Source of the DNA: DASZQY01 sp035548515
Lineage (GTDB): Bacteria > Pseudomonadota > Alphaproteobacteria > Rhizobiales > Kaistiaceae
Length of the DNA stretch: 64,000 bases
NCBI GenBank assembly: GCA_035548515.1
Contig: DASZSW010000031.1
Span: forward strand, 31,945 to 95,944
Direction of reading: 5' to 3'
Shown: in pieces, positions 36,027-43,714 of the stretch
How the letters are laid out: every line of letters starts with the position of its first letter
Position numbering within the stretch: the first letter of the stretch is position 1
Translations under genes and position numbers: made by a program
Notes under the pieces: model-generated
Databases searched by the model: none
Told to the model about the DNA's origin: nothing
The model's input: only the letters and a program-made list of their open reading frames with translations

Positions 36027-36173
36027 TCAGGGGCGCTTGTCTTTGGGCCTGGCCGGCGCCGCCGCCTTGGCTGCAGCCTTGCGTTTGCGCAGGTTAGCCC
36101 GCAGCGCCTCGGCCAGCCGTGCCTCACGGGCAGCTTTGGCAGCGGCTTTAGGGTCGGGCTTGTATTCAGCCAT
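36027..36173 (-). CDS. 48-residue basic Ala/Lys/Arg-rich protein
   Basis: A short open frame encodes 48 residues starting MAEYKPDPKAAAKAARE and ending APARPKDKRP. It is rich in Ala (about one third), Lys and Arg, and is predicted to be one long basic helix. It has no recognised family, but its position between murA and tRNA-Thr and its organised, nucleic-acid-binding-like composition favour a real gene. It could be a small ribosome- or DNA-associated protein. No strong ribosome site is visible upstream. Confidence 0.55.
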   Translation of the reverse strand: MAEYKPDPKAAAKAAREARLAEALRANLRKRKAAAKAAAPARPKDKRP

Positions 36174-36273
36174 GGCCGTCGTTGATAACCGCATCCGGTG
36201 GCGAGGTTAAGGGCGGGCTGCTTGAACCCCCGCCCTCGCTATGGCATTAGCCGCGCCAGCCCGCGTGACGCTT

Positions 36274-36348
<75 letters not shown>

Positions 36349-36380
36349 GCGCTCCCAGGGCGCGGTCCGATGAGGGCGTC

Positions 36381-37721
36381 ATGCGTATTGCGATGGTCGG
36401 CAGCGGGTACGTCGGGCTGGTGTCCGGCGCGTGCTTTGCCGATTTCGGGCATGACGTTACCTGCATCGACAAGGACGCCGCAAAGATCGAGGCGCTGCGG
36501 GATGGCGCCGTGCCGATCTACGAGCCGGGCCTTGCCGAGCTGGTCGCCTCCAACGTCGAAGCGGGCCGCCTCCACTTCACGACCGAACTGGCAAGCGCCG
36601 TAGCTGAGGCGGACGTCGTATTCATCGCGGTCGGCACGCCCTCGCGTCGCGGCGACGGGCATGCGGACCTCGGGTTCGTGCACGCCGCGGCGGCGGAGAT
36701 TGCCGTGGCGCTCCACGGCTTCACGGTCGTGGCGACCAAGTCGACCGTGCCGGTCGGCACCGGCGACGAAATCGAGCGCATCATTCGCGACGCCAACCGC
36801 AACGCGGATGTCGTCGTGGTGTCCAATCCGGAGTTCCTGCGCGAGGGCGCGGCGATCGAAGACTTCAAGCGGCCGGACCGCATTCTGGTCGGCACCGACG
36901 ACGCGCGCGGGCGCGAGGCGATGACGGAGGTCTACCGCCCGCTCTATCTCAATCAGGCGCCGCTGGTTTTCACCTCGCGACGCACAGCGGAGCTCGCCAA
37001 GTACGCCGCCAATGCATTTCTGGCGATGAAGGTGACCTTCATCAACGAGATCGCGGACCTGTGCGAGGCGGTGAACGCCGACGTGAAGGACGTGTCGCGC
37101 GCCATCGGGCTTGACCGGCGCATCGGCGGGAAGTTCCTGCACGCCGGCCCCGGCTATGGCGGCTCGTGCTTCCCGAAGGACACGCTGGCGCTGGTGAAGA
37201 CGGGCCACGACGCCGGCGCGCCGCTCAGGCTGGTCGAGACGACGGTGGCGATCAACGATCAGCGCAAACGCGGCATGGCGCGCAAGGTAATTGCGGCGTG
37301 CGGCGGCTCGGTGCGTGGCAAGACCGTCGCGCTGCTCGGGCTGACGTTCAAGCCGAACACCGACGACATGCGCGAAGCCTCGTCGCTGTCGATCATCCGA
37401 GCGCTGCAGGACGCAGGTGCCAGCGTTCAGGCCTACGACCCGGAAGGCATGGCAATGGCGCGCACCATGACCGAGGGCGTGACATTCACCGCCGATCCCT
37501 ATGTCGCCGCGGCGGGAGCCGCCGCGCTGGTTCTCGTTACGGAGTGGAATGCTTTCCGTGCGCTCGACTTCGTCCGGCTTAAGGAGACGATGGCCGACGC
37601 GCTGCTGGTCGACCTCCGTAATGTCTACGATCCCCGGGATGTGATGCGGCATGGGTTCCGCTATGTCGGGATCGGGCGTCCGGCGGATGCTGGCCTGGGG
37701 ATTGTGGCAGCGGCTGAGTAA
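36381..37721 (+). CDS. ugd: UDP-glucose 6-dehydrogenase
   Basis: A 446-residue enzyme that oxidises UDP-glucose to UDP-glucuronate with two NAD+. The N-terminal nucleotide fold MRIAMVGSGYVGLVSGACFADFG, the catalytic Cys motif GPGYGGSCFPKDT and the C-terminal domain (LLGLTFKPNTDDMREA) are intact. UDP-glucuronate feeds capsule or exopolysaccharide and, through the epimerase at 43715, UDP-galacturonate. The ATG at 36381 is the family start; the open frame upstream runs back through tRNA-Thr. It lies 20 bp before the FecR-domain gene, so the two may share a transcript. Confidence 0.95.
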   Translation: MRIAMVGSGYVGLVSGACFADFGHDVTCIDKDAAKIEALRDGAVPIYEPGLAELVASNVEAGRLHFTTELASAVAEADVVFIAVGTPSRRGDGHADLGFVHAAAAEIAVALHGFTVVATKSTVPVGTGDEIERIIRDANRNADVVVVSNPEFLREGAAIEDFKRPDRILVGTDDARGREAMTEVYRPLYLNQAPLVFTSRRTAELAKYAANAFLAMKVTFINEIADLCEAVNADVKDVSRAIGLDRRIGGKFLHAGPGYGGSCFPKDTLALVKTGHDAGAPLRLVETTVAINDQRKRGMARKVIAACGGSVRGKTVALLGLTFKPNTDDMREASSLSIIRALQDAGASVQAYDPEGMAMARTMTEGVTFTADPYVAAAGAAALVLVTEWNAFRALDFVRLKETMADALLVDLRNVYDPRDVMRHGFRYVGIGRPADAGLGIVAAAE

Positions 37722-37741
37722 CGCTGTTCGCCGGGACCTGT

Positions 37742-38719
37742 GTGGCACCGCAAAAAGCCGTCGCCAAAGCCGCCAAAGGTAAGATAAGCTTCGCGGAATT
37801 GATGCGGCGCCTAGCGGAGACGGGCGCCATGGCGGCGTGGTCCATGTTGCGGTTTGGTGTAGCCCTCGCGGTCATCGGGTGGGCTGGGGTCAGCGTCGCC
37901 GACGCGCCCAGCGGGACCGTGCTCGCCGTCATCCAGTCGGCTCAATCCGTCGGCGCCAATGGCGAAGTCGTGCTGAACGTGTCGTCGCCGGTCTATGCCG
38001 GCGACCACATCAACACCGGGCCGGTGGGCGAAGCCCAGATCAAGTTCATGGACAACACCAAGCTGGTGGTTGGCCCGAATTCGTCGATGGTCATCGATGC
38101 GTTCGTGTTCAGCAGCAACAACACCGCCAAGCAGATCACCATCGACGCGGCCAAGGGCGTGTTCCGCTTCTTCACCGGCGTCAGCCAGAAGAACGCGTAC
38201 CAGATCAACACGCCGACCGCGACGATCGGCGTGCGCGGCACCCAGTTCGACATCTCCATCGAATCGCAGGGCACGACGCGCATCGCCAACTTCGAAGGGC
38301 AGACGCAGATCTGCCCGCTTGGCACGACCAATCGGGCCGGTTGCTCGGATTCGAAGGACCCCTGCACGCTGTCGGTCATCCGGCCGTCGGAGGCGAAGGT
38401 CACGACGTATGGCAACAAGGACATCGAATTCCGGAACCGGCAGCTCAAGTATTATTTCAACTACGTCCGCGATCAGTCGTCGCTCAGGCCCGACTTCCAG
38501 GTCAACCTGAAGCCGTGCCGTCTGGCTGATGTGATCCCGCAAGACATCCCGCCAATCGTGCCGGTGATCCCCGGCTCGCCTTCGCCGATCATCCACCCGA
38601 CCGTTCCCAGCACGCCAACGCCGCCGACGCCGCCGCCCGGAAGCATCCCGCCGCCGGCGCCGCCATCCGATTCGTCCACGGACCAACGCGGCACCGATCC
38701 TCGGCCCCTCTTCCGCTGA
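37742..38719 (+). CDS. FecR-domain cell-envelope protein with Pro-rich C terminus
   Basis: A protein of up to 325 residues. After a hydrophobic segment (MLRFGVALAVIGWAGVSVADA) comes a FecR domain: GDHINTGPVGEAQIKFMDNTKLVVGPNSSM, ITIDAAKGVFRFFTG and the hallmark TPTATIGVRGTQFDI. A Cys-containing stretch (four Cys near CPLG, GCSD, DPCT, KPC) and a Pro-rich tail (PTPPTPPPGSIPPPAPP) follow. There is no sigma factor, kinase or TonB receptor beside it, so it is not a classical FecR regulator. The start is uncertain: GTG 37742, or ATG 37802 or 37829. It precedes the giant repeat protein. Confidence 0.8.
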   Translation: MAPQKAVAKAAKGKISFAELMRRLAETGAMAAWSMLRFGVALAVIGWAGVSVADAPSGTVLAVIQSAQSVGANGEVVLNVSSPVYAGDHINTGPVGEAQIKFMDNTKLVVGPNSSMVIDAFVFSSNNTAKQITIDAAKGVFRFFTGVSQKNAYQINTPTATIGVRGTQFDISIESQGTTRIANFEGQTQICPLGTTNRAGCSDSKDPCTLSVIRPSEAKVTTYGNKDIEFRNRQLKYYFNYVRDQSSLRPDFQVNLKPCRLADVIPQDIPPIVPVIPGSPSPIIHPTVPSTPTPPTPPPGSIPPPAPPSDSSTDQRGTDPRPLFR

Positions 38720-38908
38720 CTCGGGAAGCTGGTGCCTCAGCTTTCTGTTGCGCCACAGCAACATGCCGCGGCAATCTCGCTGCGGCGGAAATGAGCACTT
38801 CACCAACCGGCTGACAAACCACGCTTTTTAGCGCTTTGCAGATCTTGTCAGTGCGTGACCGCTGCGCCCCGAAAGCCGGGGACGAACTAGACCGAACCCC
38901 TTAGGAAC

Positions 38909-38926
38909 GCTACCAATTTGGGTAGC
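38909..38926. promoter_or_regulatory. Dyad GCTACC-N6-GGTAGC upstream of the repeat protein
   Basis: A perfect 6-bp inverted repeat with a 6-base AT-rich centre (AATTTG) stands out in GC-rich surroundings, 113 bp before the start codon. The arms loosely resemble sites of two-helix (LuxR/NarL/FixJ-type) regulators. Which protein binds it is unknown. Confidence 0.45.
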
Positions 38927-39000
38927 ATGCTTGTCTGATCGATGAGGCCACGGTCGGCGGGCGTGAAGTTCGAGTCACCCGCGCGGCACGGGGGTCGCCT

Positions 39001-39019
39001 GCCCAGCTTCTCGCTGGGC
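39001..39019 (+). promoter_or_regulatory. Leader hairpin just before the repeat-protein start
   Basis: GCCCAGC-ttctc-GCTGGGC forms a 7-bp stem 19 bases before the ATG at 39039. No good ribosome-binding site lies between them (only GGTGTG), so the hairpin may affect translation initiation. Confidence 0.4.
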
Positions 39020-39038
39020 GAGCCTGGTGTGTCTGTTC

Positions 39039-42000
39039 ATGCGTGCCTCGCATTACACGCGCAACACGGTTCTTGCCCTCGCGGGCCTGCTGGCGTTCGC
39101 TCTGCTGGCGCTTCTCGCGCAGCCTGATGCAGCCATGGCGGCCAATTGCTCCGGTGCGACGAACACCCTTGGCGGAGGCGGCGCGGGCACGGCCAATGGC
39201 GAGCAGCCGTTCGCCGACTCGCTCACCTGCGCCGGCAATATCCTCGGCTTCGACACCGGCCACGACAACGGCAACACATACAACGTCAACGCGGCGGCCT
39301 TCGGCAGCACCGGCGATGCGACCATCCTCTACAACGTCGTTCACGGTGACGACTCCAACGGCTTCGGCTCCGATTCACTTTCGGGAAACGGGACGCTGAA
39401 TTCGCTGTCCAATCCGTTCTATGGCGACGCCCTCGCCGAACTGATCGGCAACACGATCTTTGGGGATGACTCCGGCGCGCGGAACGGCGCGGCGCAGAAC
39501 ACGACGAACGTCAATGACAGCGCCGAGGCGCATGTCCTCTACAACTCGATCTATGGCAATGGATCGGGAAGCGGCAACGGCACCGGCAAGGGCCAGGCGA
39601 TCGCCGATGTCCGGTACAACCAGATTTACGGCGACCAGTCCGGTTCCAACAACGGCACCGGCACGATCGCAGGCGACAACACCGCCTCGGGCAACGCCAC
39701 CTTGCACAACAACTTCATCAACGGCGCGGGTTCGGCGAGCGGAAACGGCACGAACGCCTCCGGCAACGGCGCGGCTTCCGTGGTCAGTAACTTTGTGTGG
39801 GGCGCCAATTCAGCGAGCACGAACGGCGTCAACCTCGGCTCGCTGGTTACCGTCAGCAACAACTACGTCATGGGCGACGGTTCGGCCGCCAATAACAACG
39901 GCGTCACGGGCTCGCCGCTCAACATCACGGGCAATGCGATCTTCGGTGCTGGCTCGGCCAGCGGCAATACCGGCACCGAGGTGACGAACAATTTCATCGT
40001 CGGCGGAACCTCCGCCGCCAACAACATCGGCAAGGTCAACAACAACGTCGTCTACGGCACGGGTTCGGCGAGCGCGAACAAAGGCGACGTGACGGGCAAC
40101 ACGGTCTGGGGCAATACGTCGGTCAACGGCAATGGCACGTCGGCCTCGTCGGCCACGATTGCCAACAACCTCGTCTATGGAACAGGATCCGTCAGCAACA
40201 ATCTTGGCGTCAGCGGCTTCGCCCTAACTGTTAGCGGAAACACCGTCTACGGTGACAACTCCGGCACGGGGAACACGGGCAAGTCGGTCCAGAACAACTT
40301 CATCGTCGGTGACAACTCCGGCAGCCTGAACGCCGACAATGTCAACGACAACACGATCTACGGCGACTGGTCGGGCCGGCACAACGGCGACGGGTTCGCG
40401 GACAACCTTATCTACGGCGACCACTCCGGCAACTACAACGCCGCCGGGTTCGCCAACAACGTCATCTACGGCGACTGGTCCGGCCGCGACAACGCCGCCA
40501 ACTCGACCGGCAACCTGATCTACGGCGACCACTCCGGCAATCACAACGACGGCGCGTTCACGAACAACACGGTGATTGGCTATCGCTCCGGGCGCGACAA
40601 CACAGGCACCGCCGACAACAACACGATTTTCGGCGACAACAGCGGCGACCGGAACGCGACCGGATACAACGACAACACCGTCATCGGGAACACGTCGGGC
40701 AACGACAACCTGTCCGGCTTCGCCAACAACCTGGTGATCGGCGACAATTCCGGCAGTTCGTCGGACGGCATCAACGTCACGTACAACAGCGTCGTCGGCA
40801 ACAATTCCGGCAATGACTACGGCGGGCTTGCGACGCACAACATCGTGTTCGGCGACCACTCCGGCAACAATGTCGGCGCCAATTCGCCGTCGTCGATATT
40901 CCAGGCCGGCGTCGGCAACACGGCGATCGGCTACTACGTCGGCAACAACATCAACTCGAGCTTCAACACGGGCGTCGGCGCCTTCTCGGGCCAGAACATC
41001 TACGGCAACAACAACACCGCGACCGGCGTCAACGTCGGCAACTTCATCGGCAACAGCACCACGTCCGCCTACAACAACCTGGCGAGCGGCGTGAACTCGG
41101 GCAACTTCATCAATGGCAACAACAACCAGGCGAGCGGCGTCGGCTCGGGCAGCTTCGTGCTGGGTGACAACAACCAGGCGAGCGGCACCGGCTCAGGCGG
41201 CTTTGTCGTGGGCGACAACAACCAATCGTCCGGTCAGGTGGTCGGCAACTGGGTCGCGGGGACCGACAACGCCGCGTCGGGCTATTTCTCCGGCAACTTC
41301 GTCGTCGGCGTGAACAACCAGGCGGCCGGCTACCAGGTCGGCAGCTTTATCGACGGCCGTGACAACCAGGCCTCAGGCTATCTCAGCGGCTATGGCATCA
41401 CGGGTTCCAACAACCGCTCGTCGGGCGTCTATGTCGGCTACGATGTGACCGGCGACGACAATCGCTCGACGGGCTACAGCAGCGGCTACACGGTGACCGG
41501 CCGCAACAACCAGGCCGACGGCGTTTCCGTCGGGTACAACGTGACCGGCAATAACAACCAGGCCAGCGGCAAGCAGAGCGGCCACGGAGTCACCGGCGAC
41601 GGCAACGTCGCAGAGGGCACTGAGGTTGGCTACACGGTTACCGGCATCGGCAATCAGGCGAGCGGCGTGCAGTCGGGTCACAACGTGACCGGCGACTATA
41701 ACCAGGCGAGTGGCTTCGACAGCGGCAACAACATCGGTGGCTTCACCTACGTCGACGGCTCGGGAACGCACACGACAACCGGCGGCGTCAACAACATCGC
41801 TACGGGCTACCAAACCGGCAACAACGTTGGCGGCAGCAGCAACCTCGCGATGGGGTACAACTCCGGCAACAACGTCTACGGCGTGAACAACATCGCGCTG
41901 GGGTCCGGGGCGGGCAATTTCTCGTCAGGCTTCAGCACGCCGACCTGGGACACGATCGCGATCGGCTCGAATGCGACCGTCGGCAAGACGTTCGGCATCG

Positions 42001-42509
42001 CGGTTGGCTCGGGGACTAAGGTTGCAGAATACGGCGGCGTCGCTATTGGCACCGACTCCGGCGGTAACGGCGCGCAGTCGACCGGCCTCGACCAGTTCGT
42101 GCTCGGCACCGCCAACCATCGCTACACGATGCCGGGCATCACGTCCGACTTCAGCCGCAGCGAACAGAAGGGGCCGATCGAGCTCGTCACGTCTGACGCC
42201 AACGGCAACCTCGCGACCGACAACGGCTTCCTGACCAAGACGCTGGACGAGCATGCCTCGGGCATCGCGCTCGCGATGGCGACGCAGAACCCGGACCTGA
42301 CCGGGCCGGAAATCTTCGGCATCAGCGGCAACTTCGGCACCTTCGCCGGGGCCTATGCGTTCGCAGTTTCGGCAATGGGCGTAGTGGGTCACGACGTCTT
42401 CCAGCCGGGCGATCGCATCGCCGTCTCGGGCGGCGCCGGCCTTGGCCTCGCCAACGGCATCGGCCAGACACAATTCGGGGCGCACGTCGGGTTCCAGTGG
42501 ACGCGCTGA
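39039..42509 (+). CDS. Giant Asn/Gly-rich beta-solenoid surface protein with YadA-like C terminus (trimeric-autotransporter-like)
   Basis: 1156 residues. A signal peptide (ALAGLLAFALLALLAQP, cut near AMA-ANC) is followed by degenerate solenoid repeats (about 35-400), 12 units of about 18 residues (401-618, NxIYGDxSGxxNxxG), a linker, 13 exact 16-residue units (695-902, NNQASGxxSGxxVxGD), and YadA-head-like repeats (NIALGSGAG, TIAIGSNATV, GIAVGSGTKV). The segment YTMPGITSDFSRSEQ...VTSDANGNLAT resembles trimeric autotransporter linkers. The last 75 residues (SGIALAMATQNP ... GAHVGFQWTR) resemble a YadA anchor. There is no coiled-coil stalk and no ESPR. Likely an outer-membrane adhesin. An in-frame GTG at 39027 is less likely. 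Confidence 0.8.
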   Translation: MRASHYTRNTVLALAGLLAFALLALLAQPDAAMAANCSGATNTLGGGGAGTANGEQPFADSLTCAGNILGFDTGHDNGNTYNVNAAAFGSTGDATILYNVVHGDDSNGFGSDSLSGNGTLNSLSNPFYGDALAELIGNTIFGDDSGARNGAAQNTTNVNDSAEAHVLYNSIYGNGSGSGNGTGKGQAIADVRYNQIYGDQSGSNNGTGTIAGDNTASGNATLHNNFINGAGSASGNGTNASGNGAASVVSNFVWGANSASTNGVNLGSLVTVSNNYVMGDGSAANNNGVTGSPLNITGNAIFGAGSASGNTGTEVTNNFIVGGTSAANNIGKVNNNVVYGTGSASANKGDVTGNTVWGNTSVNGNGTSASSATIANNLVYGTGSVSNNLGVSGFALTVSGNTVYGDNSGTGNTGKSVQNNFIVGDNSGSLNADNVNDNTIYGDWSGRHNGDGFADNLIYGDHSGNYNAAGFANNVIYGDWSGRDNAANSTGNLIYGDHSGNHNDGAFTNNTVIGYRSGRDNTGTADNNTIFGDNSGDRNATGYNDNTVIGNTSGNDNLSGFANNLVIGDNSGSSSDGINVTYNSVVGNNSGNDYGGLATHNIVFGDHSGNNVGANSPSSIFQAGVGNTAIGYYVGNNINSSFNTGVGAFSGQNIYGNNNTATGVNVGNFIGNSTTSAYNNLASGVNSGNFINGNNNQASGVGSGSFVLGDNNQASGTGSGGFVVGDNNQSSGQVVGNWVAGTDNAASGYFSGNFVVGVNNQAAGYQVGSFIDGRDNQASGYLSGYGITGSNNRSSGVYVGYDVTGDDNRSTGYSSGYTVTGRNNQADGVSVGYNVTGNNNQASGKQSGHGVTGDGNVAEGTEVGYTVTGIGNQASGVQSGHNVTGDYNQASGFDSGNNIGGFTYVDGSGTHTTTGGVNNIATGYQTGNNVGGSSNLAMGYNSGNNVYGVNNIALGSGAGNFSSGFSTPTWDTIAIGSNATVGKTFGIAVGSGTKVAEYGGVAIGTDSGGNGAQSTGLDQFVLGTANHRYTMPGITSDFSRSEQKGPIELVTSDANGNLATDNGFLTKTLDEHASGIALAMATQNPDLTGPEIFGISGNFGTFAGAYAFAVSAMGVVGHDVFQPGDRIAVSGGAGLGLANGIGQTQFGAHVGFQWTR
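40239..40892 (+). repeat. 12 tandem 18-residue coding repeats in the surface protein
   Basis: In-frame units of 54 bp (two are 57 bp) encode N-x-[IV]-[YIVF]-G-[DNY]-x-S-G-x-x-N... starting at NTVYGDNSG and ending with NIVFGDHSG. Residues GD and SG recur at fixed positions, as expected for one solenoid turn per unit. Confidence 0.85.
41121..41744 (+). repeat. 13 tandem 16-residue coding repeats in the surface protein
   Basis: Thirteen consecutive 48-bp units without any insertion or deletion, from NNQASGVGSGSFVLGD to YNQASGFDSGNNIGGF. The consensus is [NDGY]-N-Q-A-S-G-x-x-S/V-G-x-x-V-x-G-x. DNA identity between units is only moderate while the phase is strict, which points to selection on protein structure. 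Confidence 0.9.
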
Positions 42510-42532
42510 GGCGCGTGCAGCCGGAGTAGCCA

Positions 42533-43681
42533 ATGCTGCAGCTGGTTCATCAGCGCGACGAGGAGGAGTGGGAGGACGACATCGTCCGCCTTCCTTCGCG
42601 CCGCGAGGCACAGCGGCCCGCGCGGCAGATCGACCATTACGTCCGCCGCCGACCCTCCGTGATCGTGCGCGTGGTGCGGACGACGTCGCTGGGATTCGGC
42701 TTCGCCACCGTCGCGTTCATCGCCTATCTCGCCGGGCAAGCCGGGATGCTCGATCCGCTGCTGTCATCCGAGCCGGTACCGCTTGCAGCCAGCGTGCGCG
42801 CCGCACCTGTCGCCGCGGCGGTGCCCGCGCCAGTGGCGGCGCTGCCGCAGCCGCAGGCCGTTCAGCAGCCACAGCCCATCCCCGGTGTGCAGGGCCTCGT
42901 GGTGCTGATCCGCAACGCGGTGATCGCTCTGCATCAGGCCAACATCACCGGCGACTACGCCGTGCTGCGCGGTCTCGCGGCGCCCGAGTTCCAGGAGCGC
43001 AACACGGCCGCCGGTCTCAGCCAAGCGTTCGCGGGGCTGCGCACCGCCGGGCTGGATCTGTCGACGGTCGCAGCGGTCAACCCGCACCTTTACCGGGACG
43101 CGGCAATCGACAATGACGGCATGCTGCGACTGGCGGGCTTCATTCCGTTCGGCGACCGTAACGTCGATTTCGACCTGGCGTTCGAAATGGTCAGCGGCCG
43201 GTGGCGCCTGTTCGGCCTCGGCGTGCACCCGCCGCGCGACTCCATCGCCACGCCGACCGCGGCGAAGGCGCTGTCGCCCGCCAGCGTGCCCGGAGACGAG
43301 ACGCTGGTGACGCTGATCCGCAGCTCCGTCATGGCGCTCAACCAGGCCAACCTCACCGGCGACTATTCGGTGCTGCGCGACCTGTCGTCGGCCAACTTCC
43401 AGCAGGCCAACAGCCCGACCAAGCTGTCCGATGCGTTTGCCAATATCCGCAGCCGCGGGCTCGACCTTGCTCCGATTGCGGTGATCGAGCCGCATCTGTT
43501 TCGGCCGGCGACGATCGACCAGAACGGCTACCTGAGGCTCGCGGGATATTTCCCGAGCCAGCCCGAGCAGGTGAACTTCGACCTCGCGTTCCAGTTCGAG
43601 TCGGGCGCCTGGCGGCTGTTCGGCATCGGCGTGGATACCAGCCGCGAGGCGATGCCGCCCAGCGCATCCGCGGTGCCCTAG
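42533..43681 (+). CDS. Membrane-anchored protein with two tandem copies of an unassigned ~115-residue domain
   Basis: 382 residues. A charged cytoplasmic N terminus (RDEEEWEDDIVRLPSRRE) leads to one membrane segment (about 52-71) and a Pro/Ala-rich linker (80-118). Two homologous domains follow at 122-236 and 258-371. Both contain IRxxVxALxQANxTGDYxVLR, GLDL near the middle, xGxLRLAGxxP and a closing WRLFGxGV. The alternation of helix then sheet suggests an NTF2/SnoaL-like fold, which I infer. It starts 23 bp after the surface-protein stop, so it is almost certainly co-transcribed and may help export or anchor that protein in the periplasm. I do not recognise the family name. Confidence 0.75.
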   Translation: MLQLVHQRDEEEWEDDIVRLPSRREAQRPARQIDHYVRRRPSVIVRVVRTTSLGFGFATVAFIAYLAGQAGMLDPLLSSEPVPLAASVRAAPVAAAVPAPVAALPQPQAVQQPQPIPGVQGLVVLIRNAVIALHQANITGDYAVLRGLAAPEFQERNTAAGLSQAFAGLRTAGLDLSTVAAVNPHLYRDAAIDNDGMLRLAGFIPFGDRNVDFDLAFEMVSGRWRLFGLGVHPPRDSIATPTAAKALSPASVPGDETLVTLIRSSVMALNQANLTGDYSVLRDLSSANFQQANSPTKLSDAFANIRSRGLDLAPIAVIEPHLFRPATIDQNGYLRLAGYFPSQPEQVNFDLAFQFESGAWRLFGIGVDTSREAMPPSASAVP

Positions 43682-43714
43682 CCCCCTGCCCCGAGCGCAC
43701 GTATTGTCCCGGCC

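Larger units (their letters stand above)
38720..39038. other. Non-coding leader region before the repeat protein
   Basis: This 319-bp stretch has no supportable gene. It holds a dyad at 38909-38926 and a hairpin at 39001-39019, both described separately, and is the likely promoter and 5' leader of the adhesin-like gene. I compared it with c-di-GMP (GEMM) riboswitches and see no match. Confidence 0.55.

Noticed and set aside
38904..38930. EcfG-type stress promoter (GGAAC ... CGTT) overlapping the dyad
   Set aside because: GGAAC is present, but no CGTT occurs at the required 16-17 base spacing.
38720..39038. Possible c-di-GMP (GEMM) or other riboswitch before the adhesin gene
   Set aside because: I could not match the conserved GEMM core or any other riboswitch class; only a dyad and a short hairpin are supported.
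40239..41744. CRISPR-like periodic repeats
   Set aside because: The periodicity is in-frame coding repeat (48 and 54 bp) without unique spacers or a conserved palindromic repeat sequence, and no cas genes are present.
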